Notes: a model not told the origin generated them from the sequence alone. A stretch of DNA of 64,000 nucleotides from Sycobia sp. Sy_11 (GCA_018907035.1 JACCIC010000227.1:641001-705000); one strand, 5' to 3'; shown: positions 1 to 10,522, counted from the first letter of the stretch. Program-made: numbers and translations.

Positions 1-1960
1 AATAGGGTGAACAATTTCTGTTACAGAAGGAGGCTTTTCCAGAGAAAAATTCTTTAAAGTAATCGATGCAATAAGGCAACGAAGCCGCGAGAAGATTCGA
101 AATTCCAATATGAGTTTCTTTTGACCAAGCAAGCAAATAAATGGCTCTAACAGAGGCTCTATTATGGATTTTCGTTCGATGCTTATTTTTTCTCATAAAT
201 CATTCATTGTCTTACTCTCTTTTACATCGTCTTCAGTATTTCTCGCTCTTCTTATCATAGGTCTATCCCGGTATCTTTTGTGGTCGCGTAGCTAGCCAAG
301 TATTTCTTTTGCTTCGTCGCTTACGTCCTTTTTTCCCTGTATCTTCTTTAGTTTCTTTTTCTGCATGGGTTACTTTATATAGGCTCGCAGCTCTTTTCAT
401 ATTTGACTATTCGTATTTTACGGGTTTCATTTGGTAAGTAGCATAAATTGCAATTAATTATTGTTAAACAAAATGCTACAGATAGGCTATTTTTACCATG
501 ATTACTTTTCCACGTTGCGAGTGTAATAATTAGCTGTATGGATATTATTAAAAAAGTATTTTCACTAATTTAAAAAAAAGTGCTTCCAATGAAAATGGAT
601 GTATATAAAGTAATAGGATAGGTATTTTTAAAGATAACTCTTTTAATTATTTTGATTCAAGTTATGTTACTTCTATTATAATGTTATTTAAAATACGTAT
701 TTACAGTAAAGTATGAACTAATGAAACTAGTGGTTTGTCTGCTAACAATTTATTTTTAATATTAGAGATATTTCAAACCTAAATTCTCGTTAGAATTCGC
801 TTTATATGAAAAATTCAACGAAACTAATGAACTTGCAGAATATAGACGATATAGAATATAAACAATAAACTTTAGTTTATATACAATAAGCCAGATCGGA
901 ATTTAATAAGAATAACGGATTCATAATAATAATTATATTAAAATTAGACAATTAGATAAAAATACAATTTCCAAAAACTAACGGGTAACAGATCAAATAT
1001 TTATGAATCAAATTTTCTGAGTTTTGATGTTAATATTTTTATGAAAAGCCTTATATGTACTTCTTATATTACTATATAAACATGTATTTTTAGTGTTTTC
1101 TTATGTATTAATATCCACTTAGATATTAATACCTAGCTTTTATTTAGTTCTTCATCAATATTTTTAATTAAACACAGAAGTATCTTTATTTGTCTAGCGT
1201 TCACATTTATGGTTATTTAACACTTTTTGTCATTTAATAGAGATGTTTGTTCAAAATTCTGTTTTATTGCATTAGCAAAATAAAAATTTCTATCTATTGA
1301 TTTTATCTAATAAAGTATCTATTTAATTAGAGATGATAGATTTTCAGTACGAAGGAACTGATTTTTACCGTTATTTTATAAACATATATGAATATATCCT
1401 TATTAAATATTTTATACTAAATTTTATTCTTCCGTTAACTAAATTTATAAATAAATGAAAAGAAGATAATTTTTGGATTTGATACGTATTAATTATTACT
1501 CTCATTGCCTTATAAAACATTATTCATCCTCAGGATGTGCGCAGTATATAACGCAACGTCGTTCTGCAGTTTCACACTAAACTTAATTAAAGAACTTCAC
1601 TAACACAATAACATATTTCAAGCGTCCGCAGCACGTGTAAAAGTGGAATTTTTGCATCGTCTGGCTCTTTGCTTGTCTGAGCTATAAAATATTCAATAAC
1701 AACTGATAATATCTAAAAAGTGAACTAATATTATGCTTGATAGAAAAATTGAATTGAATTGCGGAGATGGATGCTAAAATCAAATTCTCCTCTCGCCGTG
1801 CGTGCGGAAACGTCGTTTGTCGGCGGAAATGATTCGCGAATTGAAATTGTAAATGTCAAGTGCAAAAAGAGCGCTAGGAGGCTTGAAATACTAATATCGT
1901 AGTATACGCAGCGAGTCAACGGCGGATGCGACCTATTTGCGCCCCACGGTGGTGCGATGG

Positions 1961-1963
<3 letters not shown>
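1..1963. other. AT-rich non-coding DNA
   Basis: No open frame here resembles a known protein, and I see no RNA gene. The stretch is mostly AT-rich. From about 1520 to 1930 it becomes more GC-rich, with a TATA-like string (gtatataa near 1543) and a CpG-bearing patch near 1790-1850 that could be regulatory. I have no direct support for that. Confidence 0.5.

Positions 1964-2018
<55 letters not shown>
1964..2018. repeat. (AT)n microsatellite
   Basis: An uninterrupted alternating AT tract of about 55 bp is visible in the sequence. It adjoins the left copy of the 147-bp inverted repeat. Confidence 0.95.
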
Positions 2019-2021
<3 letters not shown>

Positions 2022-2040
2022 TTCCGCGTGAACTTGGTAG

Positions 2041-2187
2041 AACGAGTAAAATAGTCGCTATCGACGTATGTATAGATGCATCAAGCAGAAAACCGGAAAT
2101 AAAAAGGAAGTTCTGAAAACAAATTTCAAGATACAGTTGGTGTATATAAAGAGCAATGTGCCACAGATAGACGAGTGGAGTCTTCCT
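2041..2187 (+). repeat. 147-bp inverted repeat, left copy
   Basis: Read on the minus strand, this copy matches 2942-3088 with no difference that I can find over 147 bp. It begins aacgagtaaaatagtcgc and ends gagtggagtcttcct. The match stops abruptly at both ends. In translation each copy gives the same 40-odd residue string. I do not recognise that string; it may come from the 5' part of the non-LTR element whose endonuclease lies at 3290. Confidence 0.9.
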
Positions 2188-2941
2188 GATCAGACGAATC
2201 TGATGGAGAAAACAGGTATCACGGGCATACAGCAACAAAAACGGCAAGAGTAACATCACCAGAATTGTTGCACCGGATATTCATAGCCGAAATAAGGGAA
2301 GCCAAAAAAAGACCTCGCCCTCTCACACCAGTATGTGAAGAAATATCATGTGCATCAAATATCATGTTGATCTTTTTCTTACAGTAATATATTTTTCCGT
2401 ACTGAGGATTTCGTCCGGTTATGATCAGTCTTCAATAGTTTTCGCTTACTTGAATAGGCTCACGTGGAATCATTTGCGCTGTAGTATCGTTATCTTCTTG
2501 CTAAGAATCAAAAGTGTTCGTACTACTTATATTTAAGGTCGAAGTCTTACTAAGATAAACACAAACACAATTATTAGAGATTCTAATAGGATAAAGAATA
2601 TTTTTAGATCACATAATATCACTAATTGCACATGTATATTATATAAATATTATACTTTCGACACAATCAATCATTAAAGCTTGTTTTCTTTTTGGAAATT
2701 GATAGCTCTGTGTAGTCGAAGCGTAAGTCATTGTATTTTCTGTTTTAGTCGAATTTATTTCTTTGGTTCATGATATTGAGTTTATAGCGGGGAGGCCATG
2801 CTGCTCAGGGCAAAAACACGTTAATGAAGCAGCGCGTATGGGGGCAGGGCTCCTCTGTAGAAACACGCGCAAACTTTACGTGGGTGGTTTGTGTATTATA
2901 CGGCACTGTTTATAAACACGTCTTCTCACTATGAAGGTTTA
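2188..2941. other. Spacer between inverted repeats
   Basis: This 754-bp segment separates the two inverted copies. It is AT-rich with one GC-richer patch at about 2785-2890. I see no recognisable coding sequence or transposon terminus in it. Confidence 0.5.
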
Positions 2942-3088
2942 AGGAAGACTCCACTCGTCTATCTGTGGCACATTGCTCTTTATATACACCAACTGTATCT
3001 TGAAATTTGTTTTCAGAACTTCCTTTTTATTTCCGGTTTTCTGCTTGATGCATCTATACATACGTCGATAGCGACTATTTTACTCGTT
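2942..3088 (-). repeat. 147-bp inverted repeat, right copy
   Basis: Reverse complement of 2041-2187, identical by eye. It lies about 200 bp upstream of the endonuclease relic of a jockey-like retrotransposon. It may therefore be part of that element's 5' region, copied or inverted locally. Confidence 0.9.
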
Positions 3089-3289
3089 TTACCGCGAAAA
3101 TACCGAGCGAAAATCGGTCAAGGCCGAATAGACGATAATAGGATTAGGAATTTAAAACACGACGAAATACGCGGAAATATAAAATTATAGTATGAAAGAA
3201 CTTATTCTTCAAAAAATAGTGAAACTCAGTCATCAAACATTACTTAATTTAAAAACACTAAATGAATAACAATCTACAAAAAATGCTCT

Positions 3290-3670
3290 ACAAATACTAT
3301 ATTGGAACTGTAGAAGTTTCTCACATCGATGTCACGAAATTCCGAACATTCTCAAGCAAGTACATATTCTAATCTGTGTCGAAACATGGCTCTCTCCTAA
3401 GCAGTCAACTTATTACAGCGGATTCGCATCATTCAGAAAAGACAGAATTCAATGCAGAGAAGGAGGTATTATTATTCTAATCCGAAAAAACTTATATTTC
3501 TGTGAAATTACAAACATTAAAAGCCCAGAAGAATCGGTAGAAATCTGCGGTATAAAAATAACAAATGAAAATCCGACAGTTGAAATAATTGCTTGTTATA
3601 GATGTACAAACAAACAAACCTGCGCGATATTCGCTTAGAACTATCACTCAGTAAAACGAAATTCATCGAT
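3290..3670 (+). pseudogene. Jockey-like non-LTR retrotransposon, endonuclease relic
   Basis: The plus-strand translation shows the start of an apurinic endonuclease domain of the kind used by jockey/I-type non-LTR elements to nick target DNA. There is a YWNCRSF string near 3300, an ETWLSPKQ-like segment near 3385, and GGIIILIRKNL near 3465. After about 3620 the sequence jumps to a string ending SKTKFI, which belongs to the C-terminal half of the RT domain. The rest of the endonuclease and the RT core were therefore deleted before the BEL element inserted at 3671. The relic continues at 11,867. It is not functional. Confidence 0.75.
3666..3670. repeat. Target site duplication (left), TCGAT
   Basis: The five bases before the left LTR, tcgat, recur directly after the right LTR at 11,862-11,866. 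Five base pairs fits BEL/Pao integration. Confidence 0.9.
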
Positions 3671-4989
3671 TATAATTGAACAATACGCTGGGAGGTTTGA
3701 TTATTAGAATAAGAAAAAGAAGACAATACAAAGTATATATAAATTAAAAATTGAATTTAATAAAACTAAAGATGATTAATACAACAACCTTACTAAGCAG
3801 AGATCAGAAAAAGAATGTATTTTCGAGCGCTCATACTGCGCTTTTATAAACTCTACTCCCCTCTCAATGGGGTCAAATTTCGAGCGATAAGCCTCACTCG
3901 CCGAACGCAGCCCAAACTCTCACGCAGCCTGACGGTCGGAGAGCCCGAGGTGGCAAGCCGAACACGTCACCTGATTTCGAACTTCCCAACATTTTCTCAA
4001 AGCTAGAATACGACCTATCTCATTATAAGTCCGTAGAATAGCTTTTTTAACGAAAATATTGGGAAGCTCCCGTCACAGCACGGATCATTGCTTTTAGGAA
4101 GCATAACCTGTTTACCTCTTTTGAAAACCTCAAGATTTTCCCATAGCAAGTATTCGCTCACCTTATGTGTGATTCCGTATACAAGCTATTTTTAAGGCAA
4201 AATCTTCGGTTTTCCCGTCACGGCACGGATCAAACATGTACCTTATGTGTACATATAGTTGGGCTTATAGTGAGAGTTCGCTCGCGATCGTTTCTATAAA
4301 CTATAATATTAGTAACTATGAGTCTTATTTCTTGCATAATAAAAAATTACGAAGTAATTTTTCGTGAACTTACTATTTTAAAACGAATATCTAAATTTCC
4401 AATCTCTGCTGTACAATAGTTTAACATTATAATTCGTTGAATTGCTGATGCACGCGAAGCCGCTTTGTCCGAAGTTTAAGAGTCCGAGAGATCACGTTAC
4501 ATTTCCCTTTTCTATGTGGGACTCGATATGACGATACGGAGAACATATTCTGTTTATTTAAAATATATATTATATCGAATCTATATATTATTATGCGAGA
4601 AACGTTATCTAAAGATTTTATTTTTATCGCATTAGTTCTCGATTACAATTATACTTTAAACTATTAAATTTAACTCTACATAAATACTTAACAGAATTAC
4701 GATAAATCTGACAAACTAAAACGTAAAAATATATGTATTGAATTCATAATAATTTTAAATTAAATACTATAAACGTTTCTTAATATATATATATATATGT
4801 AATTACAAACTAAAACATTTAAGAATATATTTAAACTTACGAACTAAACCATTTAAAAAATAGATATAAAATTATTAAATAATATATTTAAAATATCTCT
4901 ACAGTTACAAATTAAATATTAAAGTAGACATTATATTACACACTAACAATTTTACCTTTTTAAAATAAAGTTCTTGTGAGTCCGTAACA
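3671..4989 (-). repeat. BEL/Pao 3' LTR (left), 1319 bp
   Basis: In element sense the LTR starts TGTTACGGACTC and ends ATTGTTCAATTATA. It carries a TATA-like tttataaaagcg (minus strand near 3840-3850), the presumed promoter. A 20-base motif (tcccgtcacNgcacggatca on the plus strand) occurs twice, at 4068-4087 and 4213-4232. A 63-codon open frame inside each LTR is not convincing as a gene. Confidence 0.95.
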
Positions 4990-5000
4990 ACTCTCCCCCC
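4990..5000 (-). other. Polypurine tract
   Basis: On the minus strand the sequence GGGGGGAGAGT directly precedes the TGTTAC start of the 3' LTR. That is the expected position and composition for the plus-strand primer of an LTR element. Confidence 0.85.
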
Positions 5001-5010
5001 GTACAAAATT

Positions 5011-6954
5011 TTAATTATTTTGTACCTCGCTTTTTCCTAACAATTTTATCAATTTATGTGTAGCGCGGATATAATTCCCCTTCGGAGTGTGTACTTCTGC
5101 AACTCGTACTTCATTATCGGAGCCCGGGAACACGCGTACTACTTCACCTTTAATCCAAAGATTTCGCGGAGATTGTAAATCTATAATTAATACAATATCT
5201 CCTATTTCTAACGGAGCACTAGTTTCATTCCACCTTTTACGCGGCATAATCGACGGCAAGTACTCCCGAAGCCAGCGCTTCCAAAACGCGTCCGCGTAAG
5301 CTTGGGCTATTTTCCATTCTTTTTTAAGACATACATTTTTCAAATCGTATTTACCTAACCTCATATTTCCCGATGATGCTCCAATCAAGAAATGATTCGG
5401 CGTAAGCGCTTCATTATCTCTCGGATCAAGAGAGACATGCGTAAGAGGACGCGAATTGACAGAGTGCTCTATTTCAGTTATAACCGTGTATAATACTTCC
5501 TCCGTTGGTACTTGATCGTTTAGTATTGCTTTCAAGGCTACTTTAACAGAACGTATCAATCGCTCCCACGCACCTCCCATGTGAGGTGCGTCTGGAGGAT
5601 TGAAACGCCATTCTATTCTATTTTTTAATGCGAATCCATTCATTTCATTATTATCTATTTGCTTAATTGCATCTTTAAGCTCTTTACTTGCGCCCTTGAA
5701 ATTCGTCCCGTTATCACTATATAAAACTAGCGGCATACCCCGTCTTGCCGCCAGTCTTTGGATAGCCATTATCGCCGAACTTGAAGTTAAAGAGCTTGCT
5801 ATCTCTAGATGTATTGCACGCGTGGTTAAGCATGTCATCAGTACGCCCCATCTTTTTTCTCTACGGCGGCCAATTTTAATGTTCATGGGGCCAAAATAGT
5901 CAATCCCGCAATGAGTAAAGGGATTTTGTCTAGCAGCTAATCTACCGACGGGCAATGCTGCCATTAACGGATTTTGGGGTTTGCCGCGACGTATACGACA
6001 GACAACGCATTTACTAATCAAAGATTTTAAAGTATTACGTAAGCCGATAATATAGAATTTTTGCCGAAGCTCATTAAGTACGGTCTCTGTGCTTCCATGG
6101 TAGTATTTTCGATGATATTCAGCTATTAATTTTTTGGTCGCGTCATGCTTGCCATCTAAAATGATCGGCGTATTATTGAAATCATCACTCGATATGAGTA
6201 TCGCTCGTCCGTTGGCTCTTAAAATTTGATTTTCATCTAAATATGGTCTTAAACTCCTAATTTTACTAGTTTTTGGCAGATCTTCGCGTTTTAAAATAGC
6301 TTCTATTTCTTTTTGAAAGCATTCACTCTGAATAAATCTAAAACAGTATTGTTCGTTTAACTGTATATTTTGAACCAGTGTATTTAAATTCTCTTTGTGT
6401 CGCCAGCAATTGAAGGCTTTCCGCACGCGTCGCGCAATTATTAAAAGGCCTTGCCATCCCAATAATTTTAAAGGTAGAGAAAAATCTGACGTATTGCGCA
6501 CAGTCATTACAAACACGTTTCTTTTTTCTATATTCTTTATTTTAAAATCATCTTTTTTGCTTATAGCCTTTTCTTGAGGCCATTCAGATTCTGCAAACTT
6601 TAAAAATTCGGGTCCCGAGAACCATTGTGATTCATTGTTGATACAAATATTATTAATAAATCGCGTTGCATTATCCGCGGGATTTTGTTTTGACGAAACC
6701 CAACGCCATTCTGAGCTTTGTGTAAGCTCTGCAATCTCTCCTAGACGATTGGCGACATAAATTTGATACAATCGGGGCTCATTGCGAATCCAGCATAAAA
6801 CGATTGAGGAATCTGTCCACAAAACACGGCGCTGAATATTTATTTCTAATTCGCTTAGAACGAATTTCATTAATCTAGCGCCGAGTAATGCTGCCTGCAG
6901 CTCTAGGCGCGGTATTGTTGTAGGTTTTAATGGAGCGATTCTACTTTTCGCCAT
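5011..6954 (-). CDS. pol: BEL/Pao pol, RNase H and integrase part
   Basis: A 647-codon frame covering the second half of Pol. Near its N-terminus PRLELQAALLGARL and WTDSSIVLCW mark the RNase H-like region. Around residues 275-325 an H-H-C-C integrase zinc-binding region is visible (EYHRKYYHGS to CVVC). The integrase core follows with GIDYFGP, YSDNGTNF and GGAWERLIRS, which supply the D, D and E of the catalytic triad. A C-terminal domain ends in a KLIKLL string. The enzyme would degrade the RNA template and join the cDNA to host DNA. The ATG at 6952-6954 overlaps the stop of the upstream frame as TAATG. Related Pol proteins read straight through here, so this ATG is probably internal and the split a 1-nt loss. 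Confidence 0.9.
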   Translation of the reverse strand: MAKSRIAPLKPTTIPRLELQAALLGARLMKFVLSELEINIQRRVLWTDSSIVLCWIRNEPRLYQIYVANRLGEIAELTQSSEWRWVSSKQNPADNATRFINNICINNESQWFSGPEFLKFAESEWPQEKAISKKDDFKIKNIEKRNVFVMTVRNTSDFSLPLKLLGWQGLLIIARRVRKAFNCWRHKENLNTLVQNIQLNEQYCFRFIQSECFQKEIEAILKREDLPKTSKIRSLRPYLDENQILRANGRAILISSDDFNNTPIILDGKHDATKKLIAEYHRKYYHGSTETVLNELRQKFYIIGLRNTLKSLISKCVVCRIRRGKPQNPLMAALPVGRLAARQNPFTHCGIDYFGPMNIKIGRRREKRWGVLMTCLTTRAIHLEIASSLTSSSAIMAIQRLAARRGMPLVLYSDNGTNFKGASKELKDAIKQIDNNEMNGFALKNRIEWRFNPPDAPHMGGAWERLIRSVKVALKAILNDQVPTEEVLYTVITEIEHSVNSRPLTHVSLDPRDNEALTPNHFLIGASSGNMRLGKYDLKNVCLKKEWKIAQAYADAFWKRWLREYLPSIMPRKRWNETSAPLEIGDIVLIIDLQSPRNLWIKGEVVRVFPGSDNEVRVAEVHTPKGNYIRATHKLIKLLGKSEVQNN

Positions 6955-8936
6955 TATAAGTGAAACATGAGTGTTCTACTTTCAATCCGTAGATAAGCGG
7001 CAGCTGCGAATGCTGTCAAGCTCGCATCACAAAAGATGTGCAATTCTGCTTTTCCGTGATTAAAATCTATCGGCGTTAAGCAGCGAGGAATATAACATTG
7101 TTTCAAACAATCAAGATTACTAAGCCAATCAATCCAATCTGTATATTCATCGTCCCGCACGACTTCATCCCACTGTATTCCACTTAACCAAATTTTTTGC
7201 ATTATGACTTTTGATTTTAATGCGAACGGTGAAAGAAGTCCTAAAGGATCAAAAATTGACATTACTACGCGTAGTACTTCTCGCTTGGTAGGCTTCCGTT
7301 CTCCTGTCATTATTGCGCGCGGTATTTTACTTAGTTCGATATTAAATTTTAATTCGTCATTTACTGTATCCCAATAGAGTCCCAAGACGCGTTCCTTTTC
7401 CTTGTCGCACAAGCGCGTTGCGTGATCCTTTTGTAATTCATCATTCTTCGACGTAATTGGTAATATTTTTGAAACATTGCTCGCCCACCCATGCATCAAA
7501 AAATTTGCCTCAGAATTAATTTTTATGACATTTTTTATCAGTAAAGATGCTTCTTGCTCGGATTTGCAACTACATAAAAAATCGTCCATATAACTGTTTT
7601 GGACTATACTTTTTGAAGCCTTTGGTAATATATCAATATAGTTATTTGCATTTTTATTTTTTACGTAAATCGCACAGCATGGAGAAGACTTAGCTCCAAA
7701 GATTAGACTTTTCATTTCGTATACGCGCGGTGCATTTTTCCTATCTCGACCCCGCCAAAGAAATCGTTGCGCGCTTTGATCACTCTCTCTCACTCTTACG
7801 CGTAGAAACATATCCGATATGTCTCCTTTTATCGCGACCGTGTATTGCCGAAACCTAATAAACATTCCGGGAAGGGACTGCAATAAATCCGGTCCGGCAT
7901 CAAGCTGGTCATTCAAGCTGATTCCATCGGTTTTAGCGGCAGCGTCGAAGACAAGGCGAATTTTGTTAGGTTTATTGATATTATATACCCCGAAGTGCGG
8001 CAAATACCATACGCGCGAACTTTCAACATTTTTCTCTACTATCGCTGCATATCCCTGATCAATAAACCTTTTCATCTCTGCATAGTATAATTCTGCGTAA
8101 CGAACATCTCGATCTAGCCTTTTTTCTAAAGAAAACAATCTTTTTCTAGCTGTTGTCATGCTATCAACGATCTGCGGTTGATTTTGTTTCCATATGAGAC
8201 CAATCTCCCACGCTTTTCCCACACGACGACATGTTTTCTCAAGTATTTTTTCTGCATGAGTTTGTTTATTTTTTATATTTACCCCATCGCTTACGCCTAT
8301 AGCTTCGAGCTTAAAGTAATATCGTATTAATTCGTCTAGAGAAAGATCACGATCATTAGATTTCTGCAACGCTAGTGCATCACAAACGAACGATTTTTTC
8401 ACGGTCCCAGGCCTAATGCGCTTCAACAATGAAACATAAGAAGTCGGGCCGTGTAACACCCATCCTAGTAACGAACGAGACATCGCCAAATTTGTATTGT
8501 TTATTAAAATAAGTTCTCGTGTAACTATGAGTTCCCAGTTGTCCTGTCCGATCAAAATTTCTACCCGTGGATTGTAATATGAAATTATATGTTTTTCTTT
8601 TACCATATTATTTAAATTATTGAGAAAATTTTCAGTAATTGTTTGGGATGAGAGATTGAGATTTTCAACAGACACTGCACTTCGTAAAGGGTATTCACCG
8701 TACGCACCGATAATATTCAAACATATTTTTTCGCACGTTGATTGAACCCTTTCACCATTTATCCCTTTCAAACATAATGTTATTGATGGACCTCTCGCGC
8801 CTATTTTGCTCGCTAAATTTTTATCAATTAAAGTAATTGTGGATCCTTCATCCAGCATTGCAAAAGTATTGTAAATGCATTCGACACCTACTACTCGAAC
8901 GGGTAAAATTTTTAATAAAATATTGGACGTTTCTAG
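6954..8936 (-). CDS. pol: BEL/Pao pol, protease and reverse transcriptase part
   Basis: The frame opens directly after the gag TGA and stays in gag's frame. The aspartic protease signature MLDEGSTITLI comes about 25 codons after the TGA. There is a long linker, then the RT domain with KIRLVFDAAAKTDG, VAIKGDISDMFL and the catalytic YMDD (SYMDDFLCSC, minus strand near 7575-7595). The polymerase copies the element RNA to DNA in cytoplasmic particles. The first ATG (8858) lies within the protease motif itself, so it is unlikely to be the true start; expression as Gag-Pol fusion is more plausible. The frame ends at TAA 6954-6956, just before an RNase H segment that continues in another frame. Confidence 0.9.
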   Translation of the reverse strand, partial: LETSNILLKILPVRVVGVECIYNTFAMLDEGSTITLIDKNLASKIGARGPSITLCLKGINGERVQSTCEKICLNIIGAYGEYPLRSAVSVENLNLSSQTITENFLNNLNNMVKEKHIISYYNPRVEILIGQDNWELIVTRELILINNTNLAMSRSLLGWVLHGPTSYVSLLKRIRPGTVKKSFVCDALALQKSNDRDLSLDELIRYYFKLEAIGVSDGVNIKNKQTHAEKILEKTCRRVGKAWEIGLIWKQNQPQIVDSMTTARKRLFSLEKRLDRDVRYAELYYAEMKRFIDQGYAAIVEKNVESSRVWYLPHFGVYNINKPNKIRLVFDAAAKTDGISLNDQLDAGPDLLQSLPGMFIRFRQYTVAIKGDISDMFLRVRVRESDQSAQRFLWRGRDRKNAPRVYEMKSLIFGAKSSPCCAIYVKNKNANNYIDILPKASKSIVQNSYMDDFLCSCKSEQEASLLIKNVIKINSEANFLMHGWASNVSKILPITSKNDELQKDHATRLCDKEKERVLGLYWDTVNDELKFNIELSKIPRAIMTGERKPTKREVLRVVMSIFDPLGLLSPFALKSKVIMQKIWLSGIQWDEVVRDDEYTDWIDWLSNLDCLKQCYIPRCLTPIDFNHGKAELHIFCDASLTAFAAAAYLRIESRTLMFHL

Positions 8937-8945
8937 TCAATCTTT
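8933..8945 (-). promoter_or_regulatory. gag stop in readthrough context UGA-CUA-G
   Basis: On the minus strand the codons are AAA GAT TGA CTA GAA. The gag stop is followed by CUAG, the 3' context known for efficient readthrough of UGA in animal mRNAs. Pol is in the same frame and begins immediately. The context is visible; use as a translational switch is inference. Confidence 0.5.
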
Positions 8946-10442
8946 TGTCATATTAATACGTGAAACAGGTGTATCCAAATTTCTTTGATTTTCGCATACG
9001 TAACGCGAGTCTAAATTTTTATCATTGTGCTCGAAATTATGTAACAACGCATGATGATTTTTATCACATTTAGGACATTTACCGCTGCTACAATTGACAC
9101 GAGAATGACCCGATTGCAAACAACCAAAGCACAAATTATGCTTTTTTGCCAAATTCCATCGCTTACTAATCGATTCACGGGTAAATAATACACACTCCGA
9201 TGGTGAATGATTTCCGCGTTCGCAGATTATACATCTTTTTTTATCAAAATTTGTACGTTTATTTCTACGGGATGAATCGTCTCTCGTATTGTAAACATTT
9301 CTAGAAATATATCTGTCTTCTCTTCGCGATCCCGCATTTTTACGGTTAACGGGCGTACAAATTTCATTATCGAAGATACCGGCAGCATTAGCCATTTCGG
9401 CTTCTGCGTACAGAAATTCACTCAATTTTTCCAAATCAGACTTTTCTTCGGACGCGCTAGCGGCTTGTCTGTTATAAGCATACTTCAAGGCGGACGGAAG
9501 TTTATTTCCTATTGATTTTATTAAATCTGGGCTATACAAATAACCTATTAAATTAAATGACTTAAACGCAGTTGTCGCATTCTTCAATTTTGTTGCGAAA
9601 CGCACGAGAGTTATTTTACCGGATTCGATATCGGGCAGGTGTTTCAAATCATTAAAAATCTTTTCAGCAACGACCTTTTTATTGCCGTAATGAAGCTCTA
9701 ACGTTTTTATTATATTTTCGGGGTCGCGGCTTGTTGCAAGAAGCGTACTAACTAATTCGCGCGCTTCTCCTTTCAACGCGGCTAGCAGACGTGCAACATT
9801 TTCGCGAGCACTGTATTCTCCTAATTCCGACGAAAGATCGTATGCTTCCTTAAACTGCAGCCAGTCTAGTGGATCACCAGAAAAACTTGGCAAACTTTTT
9901 GCAGTTGTCATACGATTTACGAAACGTGAATTACTATTACCGAACGAGGCATCGCGAAGAGCACTTATCGTTTTTTCGAACGCATTCGCAAGGCGTGTAG
10001 CCGCATCATTATCACTAAACGCAGGTGCGGATTGGAAGTTTCTCACCGAATTTGCTGCGTTTATTGTAGACTCGTTACCCGCTGCTCTGCTTTCCGCTGC
10101 TGCCTCAGGCTGCTCCTCGTTGATTAGAATAGAAGTCGAACCTCGTAGTTGATTAGTTGCCATATTCTCAGCAAAATCCGTGGACGGCAATTGACGGCTC
10201 TCGCCGTCCATCTCCTCGAAAGGTGGTTCGTTGATCGGCACATTGGAAGCAACAGTTTGCCGTGGACGCGGAGTGGATGTCGCCCTTGCGACATTAGGCG
10301 TCACTGGCACTGTCTTAGTGCGCTGTCGAGATGATGTTCCGGTTGTCGCCTTAGAAGTCCGATTCGTTCTCGGCCTCTTCTCCATCGGTTGACCCTCGGT
10401 GTTTGAGGTGGCAGCAGCCGCACGAGTTTTTCTCGGAGCCAT
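8937..10442 (-). CDS. gag: BEL/Pao gag polyprotein
   Basis: A 501-codon frame starting with ATG 80 nt downstream of the primer site. The first 150 residues are basic, Thr/Arg/Ala-rich and probably disordered. The DUF1759-like capsid region follows (SLPSFSGDPLDWLQFKEAYDL, about residues 184-204, then an ALKGEARELV segment). The C-terminal third has two CX2CX4HX4C zinc knuckles (CIICERGNHSPSEC and CFGCLQSGHSRVNC) and a partial third, CPKCDKNHHALLH. Gag forms the particle and packages element RNA. The frame is uninterrupted and ends at TGA 8937-8939, with pol continuing in frame. Confidence 0.95.
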   Translation of the reverse strand: MAPRKTRAAAATSNTEGQPMEKRPRTNRTSKATTGTSSRQRTKTVPVTPNVARATSTPRPRQTVASNVPINEPPFEEMDGESRQLPSTDFAENMATNQLRGSTSILINEEQPEAAAESRAAGNESTINAANSVRNFQSAPAFSDNDAATRLANAFEKTISALRDASFGNSNSRFVNRMTTAKSLPSFSGDPLDWLQFKEAYDLSSELGEYSARENVARLLAALKGEARELVSTLLATSRDPENIIKTLELHYGNKKVVAEKIFNDLKHLPDIESGKITLVRFATKLKNATTAFKSFNLIGYLYSPDLIKSIGNKLPSALKYAYNRQAASASEEKSDLEKLSEFLYAEAEMANAAGIFDNEICTPVNRKNAGSRREDRYISRNVYNTRDDSSRRNKRTNFDKKRCIICERGNHSPSECVLFTRESISKRWNLAKKHNLCFGCLQSGHSRVNCSSGKCPKCDKNHHALLHNFEHNDKNLDSRYVCENQRNLDTPVSRINMTKD

Positions 10443-10522
10443 CGATGAGTAAATTTAACAAACAAATTCAATTAATTTAAATACAATACACTTTCAACAA
10501 ACTTCCCAGCTTTCCGGAAAAT

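Noticed and set aside
3815..4006. 63-codon frame present in both LTRs
   Set aside because: Its identity in the two LTRs only reflects LTR identity. It overlaps promoter-like sequence and is on the strand opposite to the element.
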